NCBI RefSeq assembly: GCF_000154725.1
Contig: NZ_DS544873.1
Coordinates: 195,802 to 259,801, forward strand
Length of the DNA stretch: 64,000 nt
Direction: 5' to 3'
Source: Kordia algicida OT-1
Lineage (GTDB): Bacteria; Bacteroidota; Bacteroidia; Flavobacteriales; Flavobacteriaceae
The notes under the pieces are model-generated. The model was given only the letters and a program-made list of their open reading frames with translations, was not told the DNA's origin and made no database searches. A program made the translations under genes and the position numbers. Below are positions 34,501 to 46,100 of this stretch, piece by piece (positions within the stretch are counted from its first letter, which is position 1; each line of letters opens with the position of its first letter).

Positions 34501-37500
34501 AATAATTCGGTAGACAGAACGCCAATTCCTGCATTATCTGACGGAAGTAATCCAAATTATCCAGACAGAACGCGAGAAGCAGTACAAGGTGTTCACATGA
34601 TGACCAACGAAACATTTGAACTCAACTACTTTGCAAATGTACCAAGCGCAGGAAGTATTGACAAAGTAATTCCATTAGATACCTACATTGATTTCAAAGC
34701 AATGAAAGGACTCGTTCCTGGTGCAATCTCTGGTAAAATTGGAGGACATACAGGTGGCGCAAACAACTTTACAGACTTAATTCCACCAAACAAAGTTGTA
34801 CGTGGAGGACATGAATTACGTCAAGTAAAACACAAATATTCTATAGAAGACATAGAAGTAAAAATGTGGAATGGAAGTTCATGGCAAGACTATCATCCGT
34901 TTGAAGCGGTTGTGCCTACGGCAGAAAGAGACAGCGTAGATCATTTACGTATTGGATATTGGCAACGAAATGGCGATCAATACGATTCCATTCGATTATT
35001 AGCTACAAATCCATTCTCATACATGGAAGCTGGAGAACCAGGATGGTTTATCCCTGAAGAATACGGAATTACACCATCTGAATTATATTGTGTTACTACT
35101 CGAGAAACAGGAGATTGTTCTGACTTCTTACAAAAACCATTAGGAAGTAAATATTACAGACCAAACGGTTACGTAGGGCATTACATTGATGGCGCATACT
35201 ATTCCATTGAAGAAGGTGGCGACGATTTTGAAAAAACAGTATATGTTTTAAATACACAGTGGACAATTGCACTATCTGATGGAGATGGAGCATATGATGA
35301 AGTGTACTTTGATAGAATTAAACTAAGAAAAGATGGAAATAGTACTTTTCCAAACTTAGGAGTAAATGAAAATATCTATACACAAGAAAACGGAGTTGCA
35401 ACCAACTTAACTGAAATCTCTCAGCAATATTTTACAGCAATCAATACGATTCTTAGTAATAATGATGGAGAAGAAATCACGAATTTCAAAATTAAAAAAG
35501 TAACTATCGCAGAAGGGAATTTAATAGTTGATGTTCAAGTGGAATCTGATATTCCGTTCCCAAATCCAGATTCAGACGATATGTTTTTTGCGAATCTTTA
35601 CTTGGCACGAGAACGAGTAAGTGGTAGTGGAAACTCAACGGAAGGAACTGTCAATCTAAGCTCAAAAATTGTTTTAACGGAATCAGATGATTCTGGACCA
35701 GCAGGATGCATGGAAGTTACTGATGTAGAAAATAATTTTGACTACGAACAATCATTACAATTCAGTAATGCTGATCGTTTAGTAATTATTCTGCCAGAAG
35801 CTTCAGTTACAACCGATTTAAAATTAACAACCTATGCAGAAGGAGTAACCATTCGTTACTACAAAACGATATTGAGCGACACAAATAGTACGCCGCAATA
35901 CGAAGAAATTCATGAAGTATATAAAACAAAAGCAGCACTCAACAGTGTGGTTTCATATACAAACGAAAATGAATTAACTTCAAAAATTACGGTAACACCA
36001 AAGTCTGCCAATGCTGAAGAAATTCGTGCAATTCGTGAAGAAATTGCTGAATTACAAGAAGCTACATACGATAGTGAAACAGGTCAAATTATCCCATTAA
36101 CTGCTGGACAACAAGCAGAATTAGCCGCATTGGAAGATAGACTTGCACAACTAGAAGCAGAAGGTTGTTCGGTACAATCTGTAACACCAAAAAAACGAAT
36201 TGTAGCTGAAATTTACAACGAAATTGACAATGATGGAATTGATGAATATCGTTTCAGAGTTTTCAATACTAAATGTGAAATTGTATTAAGTAGTAGTACG
36301 CGCTATGTTTCCATGGCTGCAGCAGTTGGAGAACTAAAAACCTCAGTAAATACATTGCTAACTCAAGCCAATAGTGTTGAAATCAAAGAAACTGTAGACC
36401 AACGTTTCTACTTCAATATCATTGATAGTACAGGGGAAGTAATTGCAAGACGAATTGAATATTTCAAAACACTAAAAGAATGTGAAAACGAAATTGCCAG
36501 TCTAAAACAATTACTAAGTACAAGTGATATGGTCATAGGTGAAAAAGGTTGTAAACCAGACGAGAGTCAACCTGTATTAGTTACAGCAAAACAAGCAACT
36601 CCAATGGCTGAAGCTGCTATTGCAACTTCAAATACAATTTTCAATTCGTACAAATACTATGATGCTTCAGATTCACAACGTGTGAATTCGTATGCTAAAA
36701 TGAGAATCATTGGCGGAAACTGTTTTGCTATCGGATATCCATCTGTAAACGTAGCAGGGTCTAATGACAATGATGGTGTACTAACAAAACTAGATGTACT
36801 TGGTAAAGTAATGTTTAGCAAAGTCTACTACTCAGAAAAATCACTACCAATAAGATTTAATGAAATAGAAGAACTCTCAGACGGAAATCTACTAATTGTT
36901 GGTAAAGGTCACACTAACAGATTGTACTATCTAAAAATAGACAGTAGTGATGGTAAAATCATCTGGCAACGCTACTTTACTTGCGAACAAGCATTAGATG
37001 AACACAGAATGTCTGTCGTAAAAACGAGAAAAAGAACATTCTTCATCACATGTTTATCAAGTAGAAAAGATCACTTATACGTTCTTGAAATAGATCAAGG
37101 TGGTAATATCATTAATCAAACAGGAATAGACAATGGCGGTCAATATGAGTATGAAGTTGGCGCAAGCTGTTTAGATCCAGAAGAAGGATTACTTATCGGT
37201 GTTCAACAAACTGAAGTGAAAACGTTGAGAGTGAGTAGTACAATTATAAATTTTGATGCAAACTTAAAACTCAAATTCAACTATCTCATCAATAGTAAAT
37301 TTGAAGTGAAAATTACAGATATGATTATGGATGAAGGAAAACTATACTTCATCTTAGACAATATCTCATCGTCAGAATCTACCATCACGTACATTCCATA
37401 CAGTGATAAAGAATTCAAAGAAATAAGTTCAAATAAATTACCAGCGTACAGAAATTGGAAGCTTACAGGTTCTTACAGAGACAAAAGTGTTACAGTAGTA

Positions 37501-40038
37501 AATGTAGAAACTCCGGTATACAACATCAGTATTCAGGGTGATGAAAGTTTAGCTATTGATACCGAATATGAATTCAACACACCAATAGACGTTGCAGGAA
37601 TCAAAGATATTTTCTATGACGAAGAATTGAAAAAATACACATTAGTCTCAAGTGAATACTTAGCTGTTTTAGAAAATGATATGGACAGTTGTGTGACGAA
37701 GAAAACCGAAAAAACAACGCTACTAAAAGAACGTGCATTCACATACACAGAGTTGTCTGTAAAAGTAGCAGATTTCGGAGTTAAGCCAGTAATCATTGAT
37801 GAAATTCGTACTGCAGAACAAAATCTAAAATTAGAAAAAGAATTATGTCCTGTGGACGATGGAGGAAATAATGATTGTAACAAAGATGAAACACTCTGCG
37901 AATTCTATGAGACAATAAAAGCACAACTATTCGCTTGCATCAACTACGAAGCAAAAGAGCCATTCTATGACAATTGGCATTGTTTCTTAAAAATGATTGA
38001 AAGCATTGAAAACTTTGACGCTCAATATCCTCAATACGGATTACTAGAAATCTTAGAAGTTGATATCAATAACTTAATCACATATCCACAAACGGCGAGA
38101 CCACCAATACTATCAACAGCAATTGATCTTGCTAACATTATCTTAGACAAAATATATGAACTAGGAAAATGTGATTGTGATGGCGGTGGCGATGAAGATC
38201 CGCATATCTGTAACACATCACTACAACAAGTATGTTGGTTATCTGTTGAAAAATTTGAGTTCAATCAAACCATTCCAGGAATAGGTGCTATTGAGCAAGA
38301 ACAGGAAGACATGGAAGAAGCTGTACAACGTACTGCGCAACCAATTTGGAGACCAAACTCTAAATTCTACGTGCATTACAAGCTAAAAGATGAAGTAGAC
38401 AACGGCGAAAATGAAGGTATCTTTGACTATTACTACGGATTCAAAACGGCAGGACCAATAGGACATTTCCACAATGCAGATGGTGTAACGTATGGTAATG
38501 AATACGACGAAGATACCAATGCAATCTTAAACCGTGCAGATGCCAATGGAAACCTCACGGAAACAGGAAACCTTACAAATCCTGATTCGTATCCACTAAC
38601 ATCATTACGTCAATACATTGACTACGACAGATCGTATCCAAATGCAGACGGAAGTTTATTACAAGCAAAACCTGTATTCTATGGACAAGAACAATGTAGA
38701 ATAACGCTGTACTTTACCAAACCACTTACATATCACATGTTACGTACTTGGGAATCGTACTTAGGTGCACCAGAATTGACAGGATCGATGCACATTGCAA
38801 TCAAAGATCCCGTAAGTAATGTAGTTATTCCGTATCCATTGCCAATCAATTTTGATGAAGAAACGGTACCATTGCCAATCAATACAGCAACTTGGTTACA
38901 AATTGACAGTACTGTTGAAATCACAATTCCTGAAACGGTAACAATTGAAGACAACATGGGACTTGATCTTGGAACCTTTAATGTTACACTATCTGAATAC
39001 AGAAGCGCGTTGCAAAAACAGCATGTTAGAATAAGTGATACAGAATTGCACGAAAATCCAGCAGTTGTAGGCGGCAAAATTATTTGGGAAGATCCTGCAA
39101 ATCCAGGTGTCAATATAGAACATGTAATCTTTGCTACAGGTGAGGAAGACACAACTTGGGTAAATGACAACGATCCAAGAATTCCGTTAAACATCCGAAT
39201 ACTGAACAACTTCATCAATTACATCAACACAAACAATGATGCAATCGAATGTACATTCACAGTAGGAAACGCTATCAAGCCACAAAGCTATGCGTACTCA
39301 GTTGTATTGACGAATCTGAAGCCACAAAAGCTATATACAGCGTTAATTTACAATGCGTTTGAAACGGAAAGTAACGATGTGCTATCAAGTGAACAAGTAC
39401 ACAACTACGTGTTCCAAACTTCACGATATAAAAACTTTGGAGCGCAAGTAAATAGTTACATGTTGGTAGATGAAAATGATACCAATAATACCAGACAAGC
39501 GGTATTTGAAGTAGCATTACCAACGCTAATGGCAGATAAAGTAGCAACGGCGTACAACATTGTAGTTGGAAACAACGATGCTGACAGTGATGCTATTGAA
39601 ACGCAATACCTTGATGTATTTGACAGAGTATTAGAAGGTGTATTAGGAATGACTCCATTAGATCCACCAGTAAATACAGAATTCAATAAAATACTAGATA
39701 GCGACGGAAACATTATTGCAATACTCGTTAGAAATCCAGAACCTTTCAACATTCCAAAAATTCCAATTGAAAAAATCAACGGAACTGATGAAATCTTTGA
39801 AGAAAACAGTACGGACGGACAAAGAGGTGCAATACGTGTAATCAATACAGCAAACGATCAAGATGATCCTACATACAAAGTATTGTATTCCAAAGACTAT
39901 TCGCAAGCACTTATCATGCACCAAAGTCAACAAATCACAGCAATCAATCTAAGCTTTAGATTCAGATACTTGATTTGGAACGGAAGTGAATACGTAATAG
40001 ACGATACAGTACGCGTAGATGATATCTCGCTCATATAA
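31534..40038 (+). CDS. Giant 2834-aa protein with beta-rich repeats and a propeller-like segment
   Basis: No signal peptide or T9SS C-terminal sorting domain is visible. Residues about 240-990 form an unusual beta-rich region with many Gly-hydrophobic alternations (YGFGGLLGYKYV, SLPSVFILDGRANVLGER, FYAEVQAGFFF) that ends in a strikingly Cys/Lys/Arg-rich stretch, VRIRVCIRIIVKICKTFKVK. It recalls bacterial DUF6603-type proteins, from memory and with low confidence. Residues about 1490-1546 are a coiled coil (EEIRAIREEIAELQEATYD). Residues about 1700-2060 look like a beta-propeller (GKIIWQRYF, LYVLEIDQGGNII). About 2105-2230 is a helical region bounded by Cys-rich segments. The size and lack of secretion signals are notable. 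Its start is coupled to the preceding lipoprotein. Confidence 0.75.
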   Translation: MPTPQFYPALSKLIRSDKLPEPIKSVVDNTTDKLFYKTYYVEKSLYGETAYHHIVLVFNKEIGFNLFGGEEGFELLFNPGSAENTTELPLAIYYNLPIVKYIKQIQLGDLNSIEDYFNLLLEMFNVSEEELLYEVIYGFLGDETDPFLAFVDDFNNNPDYNSHPPLTNPQETNEYEKITNLITQFQTRNLDLLLYTLENYVDIVDFSGGFENLSTIFKKWMGEFTLDTIIDLFIPKFSVTLPQLELALAFPRTWLKPVDANGNVLEDGKSMLTYNVGSMSYHSEHGFEFNQADSFDLTPSQIGNTGILIDIDNLKFDFRTDKNIPEATADGRPDEFRGFYAETVAITLPKKWFNNVDNATLRVAGYNMLIGTGGVSGTVALETVASGGDGFMPVNIGSWELGFSSFDISFKQNAIIESNIEGRLKIPKLKNSDGNEALIGIKGHLNEEGDFNLTASEPQGIPLSLFDFMTINFLTLELGREDDNFYVGTSCEISFQNAIMERVLGDQKIVIPKLRVYEDGSIEIVGGNAFIPTNISLNLGPIEIAVTGIHFGSHQQEKNGVMRKYNYWGFDGAISLDPLGIDARGEGIKYYYTTDNDEHGGDGDSFLRIQTIEVDLIIPGTADPDNALAIINGMLSIPEPGESPEYEGKIGLKLPKARISGAAQMRLQPKEPAFIIEAGIEMPTPIPLAATGLAFYGFGGLLGYKYVAEKEAIGLVSGENTWYEYYTYPKRGVNLDKFSGPPRTDQYNMPVAVGAGTVLGTMHDDGFLFSTRLMAILSLPSVFILDGRANVLGERLGIIDDTEPPFFAGVAVGDNSFEFWFGADYQLPKSNGWIIDLYAEVQAGFFFNNPSAWYLNFGTKDAPITARVLTIITAQSYLMLSARGIEAGARVDLSLKKNFFGIKVEISAYVEVGGFISFERFQLGGYIAFGGTIAISVWKIVGFRVSLDAILSAEAAKPFLLYAKVRIRVCIRIIVKICKTFKVKLKWEKNNSVDRTPIPALSDGSNPNYPDRTREAVQGVHMMTNETFELNYFANVPSAGSIDKVIPLDTYIDFKAMKGLVPGAISGKIGGHTGGANNFTDLIPPNKVVRGGHELRQVKHKYSIEDIEVKMWNGSSWQDYHPFEAVVPTAERDSVDHLRIGYWQRNGDQYDSIRLLATNPFSYMEAGEPGWFIPEEYGITPSELYCVTTRETGDCSDFLQKPLGSKYYRPNGYVGHYIDGAYYSIEEGGDDFEKTVYVLNTQWTIALSDGDGAYDEVYFDRIKLRKDGNSTFPNLGVNENIYTQENGVATNLTEISQQYFTAINTILSNNDGEEITNFKIKKVTIAEGNLIVDVQVESDIPFPNPDSDDMFFANLYLARERVSGSGNSTEGTVNLSSKIVLTESDDSGPAGCMEVTDVENNFDYEQSLQFSNADRLVIILPEASVTTDLKLTTYAEGVTIRYYKTILSDTNSTPQYEEIHEVYKTKAALNSVVSYTNENELTSKITVTPKSANAEEIRAIREEIAELQEATYDSETGQIIPLTAGQQAELAALEDRLAQLEAEGCSVQSVTPKKRIVAEIYNEIDNDGIDEYRFRVFNTKCEIVLSSSTRYVSMAAAVGELKTSVNTLLTQANSVEIKETVDQRFYFNIIDSTGEVIARRIEYFKTLKECENEIASLKQLLSTSDMVIGEKGCKPDESQPVLVTAKQATPMAEAAIATSNTIFNSYKYYDASDSQRVNSYAKMRIIGGNCFAIGYPSVNVAGSNDNDGVLTKLDVLGKVMFSKVYYSEKSLPIRFNEIEELSDGNLLIVGKGHTNRLYYLKIDSSDGKIIWQRYFTCEQALDEHRMSVVKTRKRTFFITCLSSRKDHLYVLEIDQGGNIINQTGIDNGGQYEYEVGASCLDPEEGLLIGVQQTEVKTLRVSSTIINFDANLKLKFNYLINSKFEVKITDMIMDEGKLYFILDNISSSESTITYIPYSDKEFKEISSNKLPAYRNWKLTGSYRDKSVTVVNVETPVYNISIQGDESLAIDTEYEFNTPIDVAGIKDIFYDEELKKYTLVSSEYLAVLENDMDSCVTKKTEKTTLLKERAFTYTELSVKVADFGVKPVIIDEIRTAEQNLKLEKELCPVDDGGNNDCNKDETLCEFYETIKAQLFACINYEAKEPFYDNWHCFLKMIESIENFDAQYPQYGLLEILEVDINNLITYPQTARPPILSTAIDLANIILDKIYELGKCDCDGGGDEDPHICNTSLQQVCWLSVEKFEFNQTIPGIGAIEQEQEDMEEAVQRTAQPIWRPNSKFYVHYKLKDEVDNGENEGIFDYYYGFKTAGPIGHFHNADGVTYGNEYDEDTNAILNRADANGNLTETGNLTNPDSYPLTSLRQYIDYDRSYPNADGSLLQAKPVFYGQEQCRITLYFTKPLTYHMLRTWESYLGAPELTGSMHIAIKDPVSNVVIPYPLPINFDEETVPLPINTATWLQIDSTVEITIPETVTIEDNMGLDLGTFNVTLSEYRSALQKQHVRISDTELHENPAVVGGKIIWEDPANPGVNIEHVIFATGEEDTTWVNDNDPRIPLNIRILNNFINYINTNNDAIECTFTVGNAIKPQSYAYSVVLTNLKPQKLYTALIYNAFETESNDVLSSEQVHNYVFQTSRYKNFGAQVNSYMLVDENDTNNTRQAVFEVALPTLMADKVATAYNIVVGNNDADSDAIETQYLDVFDRVLEGVLGMTPLDPPVNTEFNKILDSDGNIIAILVRNPEPFNIPKIPIEKINGTDEIFEENSTDGQRGAIRVINTANDQDDPTYKVLYSKDYSQALIMHQSQQITAINLSFRFRYLIWNGSEYVIDDTVRVDDISLI

Positions 40039-40063
40039 ACAATAAACAAAAAAGGAACTTGAA

Positions 40064-40112
40064 GAAGTGATTTAAATTTTTCATTCAAATCAAAAAAAGT
40101 TTAGATCACTTC
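40064..40112. repeat. 49-bp inverted repeat between the two giant genes (short copy of the 4394-4553 element)
   Basis: The left arm GAAGTGATTTAAATTTTTC matches the right end of the 4394-4553 element exactly. The right arm, read in reverse, is GAAGTGATCTAAACTTTTTT, close to that element's left end. The 110-bp interior is missing. In RNA this forms a strong hairpin that could attenuate transcription between the giant genes or stabilise the upstream message. Confidence 0.65.
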
Positions 40113-40132
40113 TAAAGTAAAAAAAATATCAA

Positions 40133-43100
40133 ATGGCACTAGAAAATAATTTTTTCGTCAAAAACATAAATTTGGCGTATTGCAAACCATTCTTGCATCA
40201 CAACGGCTTTATCTACTGTATTTATTACAGACAGAACTCAAATGTTGTACGTAACGTTCCTGCAAAAGTGGTAAAAGTTGATACGAACTATAATTTAATT
40301 TGGGCGAAGCAAATAGATAACTTACACTTCATCAATCAAATCATTCCAGGTACCGAAGGAAATTTAATCATCTACGGAGGTCACTATGAAATTGAAAGCA
40401 ATACACCAAAAGCAGTCGCACTTAAAATGAGTGAAGCTGGTGTAATAAGATGGAGTAAGAAGTACGATGTTGATACTGATGGATATACAGAATACAATAT
40501 CGACCGAACAATGATTCAGGAAATTTCATTAGACCGTTATGTATTCATAGCAGGTCAATCAGTCTGTATCATTAACGACAATGGAAACATGGTGAAAAGT
40601 GTAAACCTAGCGTATACAGAACAAAATAACTTTACGGTGTTTTCAGGAATGACAGTTTATAATGACAGAATATTTCTGGCAGGAACAGGCGTATTTACCA
40701 ACATTCCTTTCGGAATCACGGAATTAAATACTAACCTAGAAATTGTCGACAGAGCTCGATACCGAAATCTTTCATCAATACAAACAAGTGGCGGATCTGG
40801 ATATTACCATATCTATCCGAAAAATGACTTACTCTACCTAGCACATTCTCCAAGTGGAAACCGTTTAGTAACGTCGCTCAACTTGAACAATAACTTGGTA
40901 CCTGAAAAAGCAATCATCATAGACGGATTGAGTGCAAACAGTAGTCAACAAAGTAACAAATTAGAATTTACAAATTCCAACTTTTACTTCAACTACAAAG
41001 AGTTTGGTGCTTCAACAACAAGCTATTTTAAATTTGATTGGGATTTAAACTGTCTTTGGACAAAAAGAAATTCCATCGGAATTGGCGCAGAAGAATTTCA
41101 GGTATTTGACAATTTCATCTTCTTGCAAGAATCTAACAGAAATGTCATCAAAACCAATGTAGAACTCGAAGGAAACGACTGCGTTGAAGCGTTTACGCAA
41201 GTAGGAAATCCTGAAATCAGTGAAATTAATATCGAAAAGCAACCAATCAATGATGTGGAAGCTGCGGTCATACAAGTAAGCGCAACAGATTTAGGATTGG
41301 AAACCGCTTTCTACGATCCAAACATCATTCAAATATGTCCAACACTAGATATTGAGCAAAGTACAATTACGGCAAATCCAAATGCAATTCCAGCAGATGG
41401 AAGCAGTACTTCAATAATCACAGTACAGCTAAAAGATGCCAACGGAAACAACATCACTTCTGGTGGAGAAACTGTAGCAATAAATACTTCCGCAGGAACC
41501 ATTACCGCAGCAGATGATAATGGCGATGGTACGTATACAGCTGAATTGCAATCTACAAGTGTAGAAGAAACTGCAAACCTAAGTTTTTCTGTAAATGGTG
41601 CGCTAAGTCCACAAACGACGACAGTTACGTTTTACATTTCAAGTGAATGTTTCTTTACGAGTTCCTTCAAGAATGGAGGTTCACCTAATTCCAATAACGG
41701 AGTTTGTAAAATAGGAACAAATAATGTACTTACTGTTGGAACAGATTCACCTTACGGAATTGTTACGTTGTTAAACGCCAATAGCAATATAGTATGGAGA
41801 AAACAATTGGCAATTCAGGGTAAAAAAATCTCACTAACATCAGTAGTAACCTGTAATGATGGACAAAGTGCCATCGTTTTAGGGCAATATGGAACTACAG
41901 AAAATAATAGGTCGCATCTTTTTATCTTTAAAATTGACTCGTTAGGAAACATTCTTTGGTCAAAACTATTGTATTCTCCCAATACACGTTCTGGAGTAGG
42001 AATCAAAAAACTTAACCACAATCCTCAAACACAGCAATACCTTATCACAGCTTGGTATAACGAACAACAGCTAGAAGACGATATGGAATTGTACAAAATT
42101 GATGAAAACGGAAACATGATTTCATCAAGGAGAGTAACTGGCGTATCAGATGAACAAATCATGGATGTAGTCATCACTCCAGCCGGATTTACCATTGTCG
42201 GTTCGGCAACAACTCCATCTGGGCAAACAATACGTCATGGTGCTGTACTATCATTTGATAATAACTTAGCTCTAAACTGGGGAAAACGTTTTGGAAACAA
42301 CGCATTATTGCACATTACAGGCGGAATTTCAATAGCTTCACCACTAGAAAGTTATATCATAACAGGTGTGCATTACAATACAAACAAACTGTTTCTTAGT
42401 ACTTTAAACAGTTCTTCAAACTCATACACTGTAAAAGTAACAAGTTTAGGAGCTTCGCAAGACCTGCTAAGTACAAACACGAAACTTATTCAAGGAGAAA
42501 ATGGAACATTCTATTGTATTGCAAACTACACTACCGATCGCGCGAGTGAAGTCATAAAATTTGATGGGCAATTAAATGAACTCTGGAAGCGAAAACTAGA
42601 CTTTGGCAGTAAAAACGATATCAATCAATTGGTAAATGATGCAAATCAGCAATTATTCCTTGTCGGATCGGTCGCAGAAACAGGCGCAGCATATCTAGCA
42701 AAAACAAACCTAGAATTGCAAAACTGTATTTCTGAAGACGTTCCAACATCGCAATATGCGCAAGCAACTTATACAACAGACACGTTTACACCAGCTATTG
42801 ATGACTTGCCACATACATTTGAAAATGTTGCAATAATTGTTGCAGACGTAGAAGCAGAACGTACAGATTACTGTAATGAAAACTGTGGGAATACCTCAAT
42901 TCCAATCACGGAGCATACTGCGATTCAGTCACCAAACTTCTACATTCAAGCAGCAGGATCAACAGGAAATGATGGAAGTGCGCAAGGTATTCATACACGT
43001 TGGGTATTCTCTGGAGCATTAGGAGAAAAACACTTGCCAAAAGGAAACTATGCATCGACAGCACATAACTTCAACAAAGAAGATGATTTTGTACGTGTGT

Positions 43101-46100
43101 ACAGAGCGCCGTATACCAAAGTCACAAAAACGATCGATTTTGCACAAGCACCAAACATCGTTGACGACGCAAATGCATTATGGATTTACAGAATTGAAGA
43201 CAAAGATTTTCATGTATATTTTAAAAATACGACAAAATATGCGCAAGTTAGAAATGCGATCAATCCAGCGACAAACACACAAGGATTCATTCAAAACTAT
43301 GGAAATGAACTCATTGAAGTAGAAAGCAAAAGAAACCTATTCTTTGCGGTAGAAGCAAAAGTAAGTTCGTCAGCTTCAAGTAGCTCATTGCAAACGGAAA
43401 CCTTATCGGTATCAACAAACACCTTAATTGCGCTCAAAAAAGCAACAAATAGAAAAACATTCTCAGGAAGTAGCTTACAAAACGTACGATTACTATGTGA
43501 AAACGGACGTACATTCCGATTCCTCGGAAGCAACACGTATATCACGGAAGTTCGTCTCGAATTATATGGCGATTTCATCGAAAATGCGAATGAAAACGGT
43601 GCTTGGACAGCTATGGGAAGTTATGCATTAACCTTAGATGACAACACAGCGTTACAGCAGTTAGAACCAACTTCGGGAGATGTAAACGGGACATGGCCAC
43701 GATTTAATGATGATGCAACCGTAAATATTGCCAACTATATTGATAAATGGAATGTTGTAGAACCAGATATCTACGACAGAAACCTAAAGCAAGTTGTTGA
43801 AAAATACATCACACTAAGTGACGATGCAACAAATCCAAAAGCCATTGAAGAAATTCCGCTAGATGAAAACATTGTAGTAGAAGATGAAGACGATGTAATG
43901 GAAATTTCAAACTTAGACATGCTCAACATTGCTTCGTATGACTATCATATGGCGCGTATGTTAGGTTTAGGATTCTTAGACTTAGCTTCACAAGTGCAAA
44001 GCGGAGAATTTGTATACATCGCAGCATATGTAACCTTCGGAGACTTAGAAGACGGACAAGGCGCACGCGAAGTACAACACTTAAGTATGAGTTTGCCAAC
44101 CGCAACATCAGATGAGCGTTTGCCATTGCCAATATCGTTAGAACCTGTGGTTCCTGGAGCATTCTTAGGTACAGAAACTAGCGAACCTTCTAGCATTACA
44201 GATGAAGATGGATACACGCACGACGGTAAAAAACGTTACGTAACTTTATACGCAGAAGAAATTCCAGAAGACGTATACAATCCGCCTTTCTATCAGGTAA
44301 ATACACAATTTGAAGCGAAAGAATACACCATTCCAATCTACGCAGGATTAGAATACCGCAAACGACCAGAAACACAAATATTACCTGGTCCTTGGGAAAA
44401 ACCAGAAATCTCGCATGACAAACGTTATTTACACATTGATTCAACTGTTTCAGAAGCATCAAAACGTTACGAAGCATTTCCAATTACCTTACCAGAAGTT
44501 GGACAACCAATCTTTGTACACAAACAAATTGTAAGCGGAAGGCATTACTATGGTTCTTACGGAATTAACTGGTTTTCAAGAGCAACGTCGAGTCCAACGG
44601 AAGTTTCCATCATTACAGAATTGCAACCTGCAAATCCGTTGTTGCCACCATCTAACATTCAGCCGCATCTCATTCAAAAGGAGCAGCCATTGTTATTAAC
44701 ATCACAACAAGAGCAACAACGTTATGACCAGATTATTGAAGATGATGAAAATGCCGATCAAACTTTAGTGAGAATCTCATTTGACTATCACTCATACCAA
44801 GAATTGATCGATTACGCAGTGCCAGCAGACTCTGTAATTACAGATGCAGAATTGGTAACCGACACAACTTCTATCTTTGATGATAATGATGAAATTCATG
44901 CAGAAAACGTAGACATCTTTTTCAGAAATGAAATTCCAAACAACATCTCAGGGCAAGTCATCAGTGTGGTAGACGATCCAGGAAACAGTTTAGTATCTAT
45001 CGTTACGGTTGATGAATACTATCTATCAAGTGTCGATCAAACCTTAACGCCAGACATTCCAAACGGATTGGAATCAAATTATGAAGGAGGTGTATTTGTA
45101 TTGGGTGAGCAACAGCACATCATTCATGAAGTAATTCAAACCTCAGAATATCCACAATTTAAAGTATACAAAAAAGAAATTAGTGATGCTTTAGTAGACG
45201 ATATTCCTTCGCCAGATGCAGACAATTTGCAAGCGATTGAAATTACGAATGATGGTATTTTTCTTGCGATAGAAAACATGCAAACACCATCAAGTTGGGG
45301 AACTCCAAATCCGCAACCATTACAAGTAAAAGTAAATGAGTTCAATCAAATTCATCGTGAAGTTGTTATGGTAGAAGGTGACAATGGAGAACTAGAACGT
45401 CACCTAGAAAAAACTCGTGGAATTTGGTCCGATCCTGCAAACAATCACACAACGATTGTTCCTGAAAATGAAGCTATTAGCTTAAATCCTGATGGAAGTA
45501 TTGAAATGGGACACAAAGGAATGTATAAAATTACATTTCACGGAGTAAAACTTCACCAACATTCGCAATTCTCTCCAGATTCAGATTCGGTAGAATGGTA
45601 CAGAGGAATAGTACGAGTGCGCACAGTAGACAATCCGAATGGAAAACGTAAAGTATTGAAAGTTGCAAAAATTCTAAACATTGTTCACGATGGCGATTTA
45701 ATAGAAAATGATGTAGAAGTATTAGCGCTTGATCCTTTATTCTCACAAGATTCATCATACGATCCAATTCAAACAGGTGTTGATGTTTCCGTAAATTTCT
45801 ATCCAGGATACAAAGTATACTTATATGAAAACCAGACGTATGGGTTAACAGAAGCAAACCTGTTGCCAGGAGAAAACGAAGAAGTTCGCAACTCTATTGT
45901 TGGTTTGCGAAGTCATGATACAGGCAATCCATATTACTCAAACATCAGTATTCCGAAAATCATGTTTGCACAAAAAATTGTGGAAGCAGAACAGCCAGAA
46001 CAACCTGATGGAGCAAAATATGCAACACGCCCAGATTTCTTTGGACGTTCTACATACACACTCACCACAAAGTATGCGCACAAACCTCACGGCGTATTAT

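Noticed and set aside
38733-39845. Minus-strand frames of 129-161 codons inside the first giant gene
   Set aside because: Low-complexity Ser/Leu/Ile composition, as expected from antisense of an A-rich gene.
43297-44483. Minus-strand frames of about 80-95 codons inside the second giant gene
   Set aside because: They mirror the high-A coding strand of the giant gene and contain no recognisable protein pattern.
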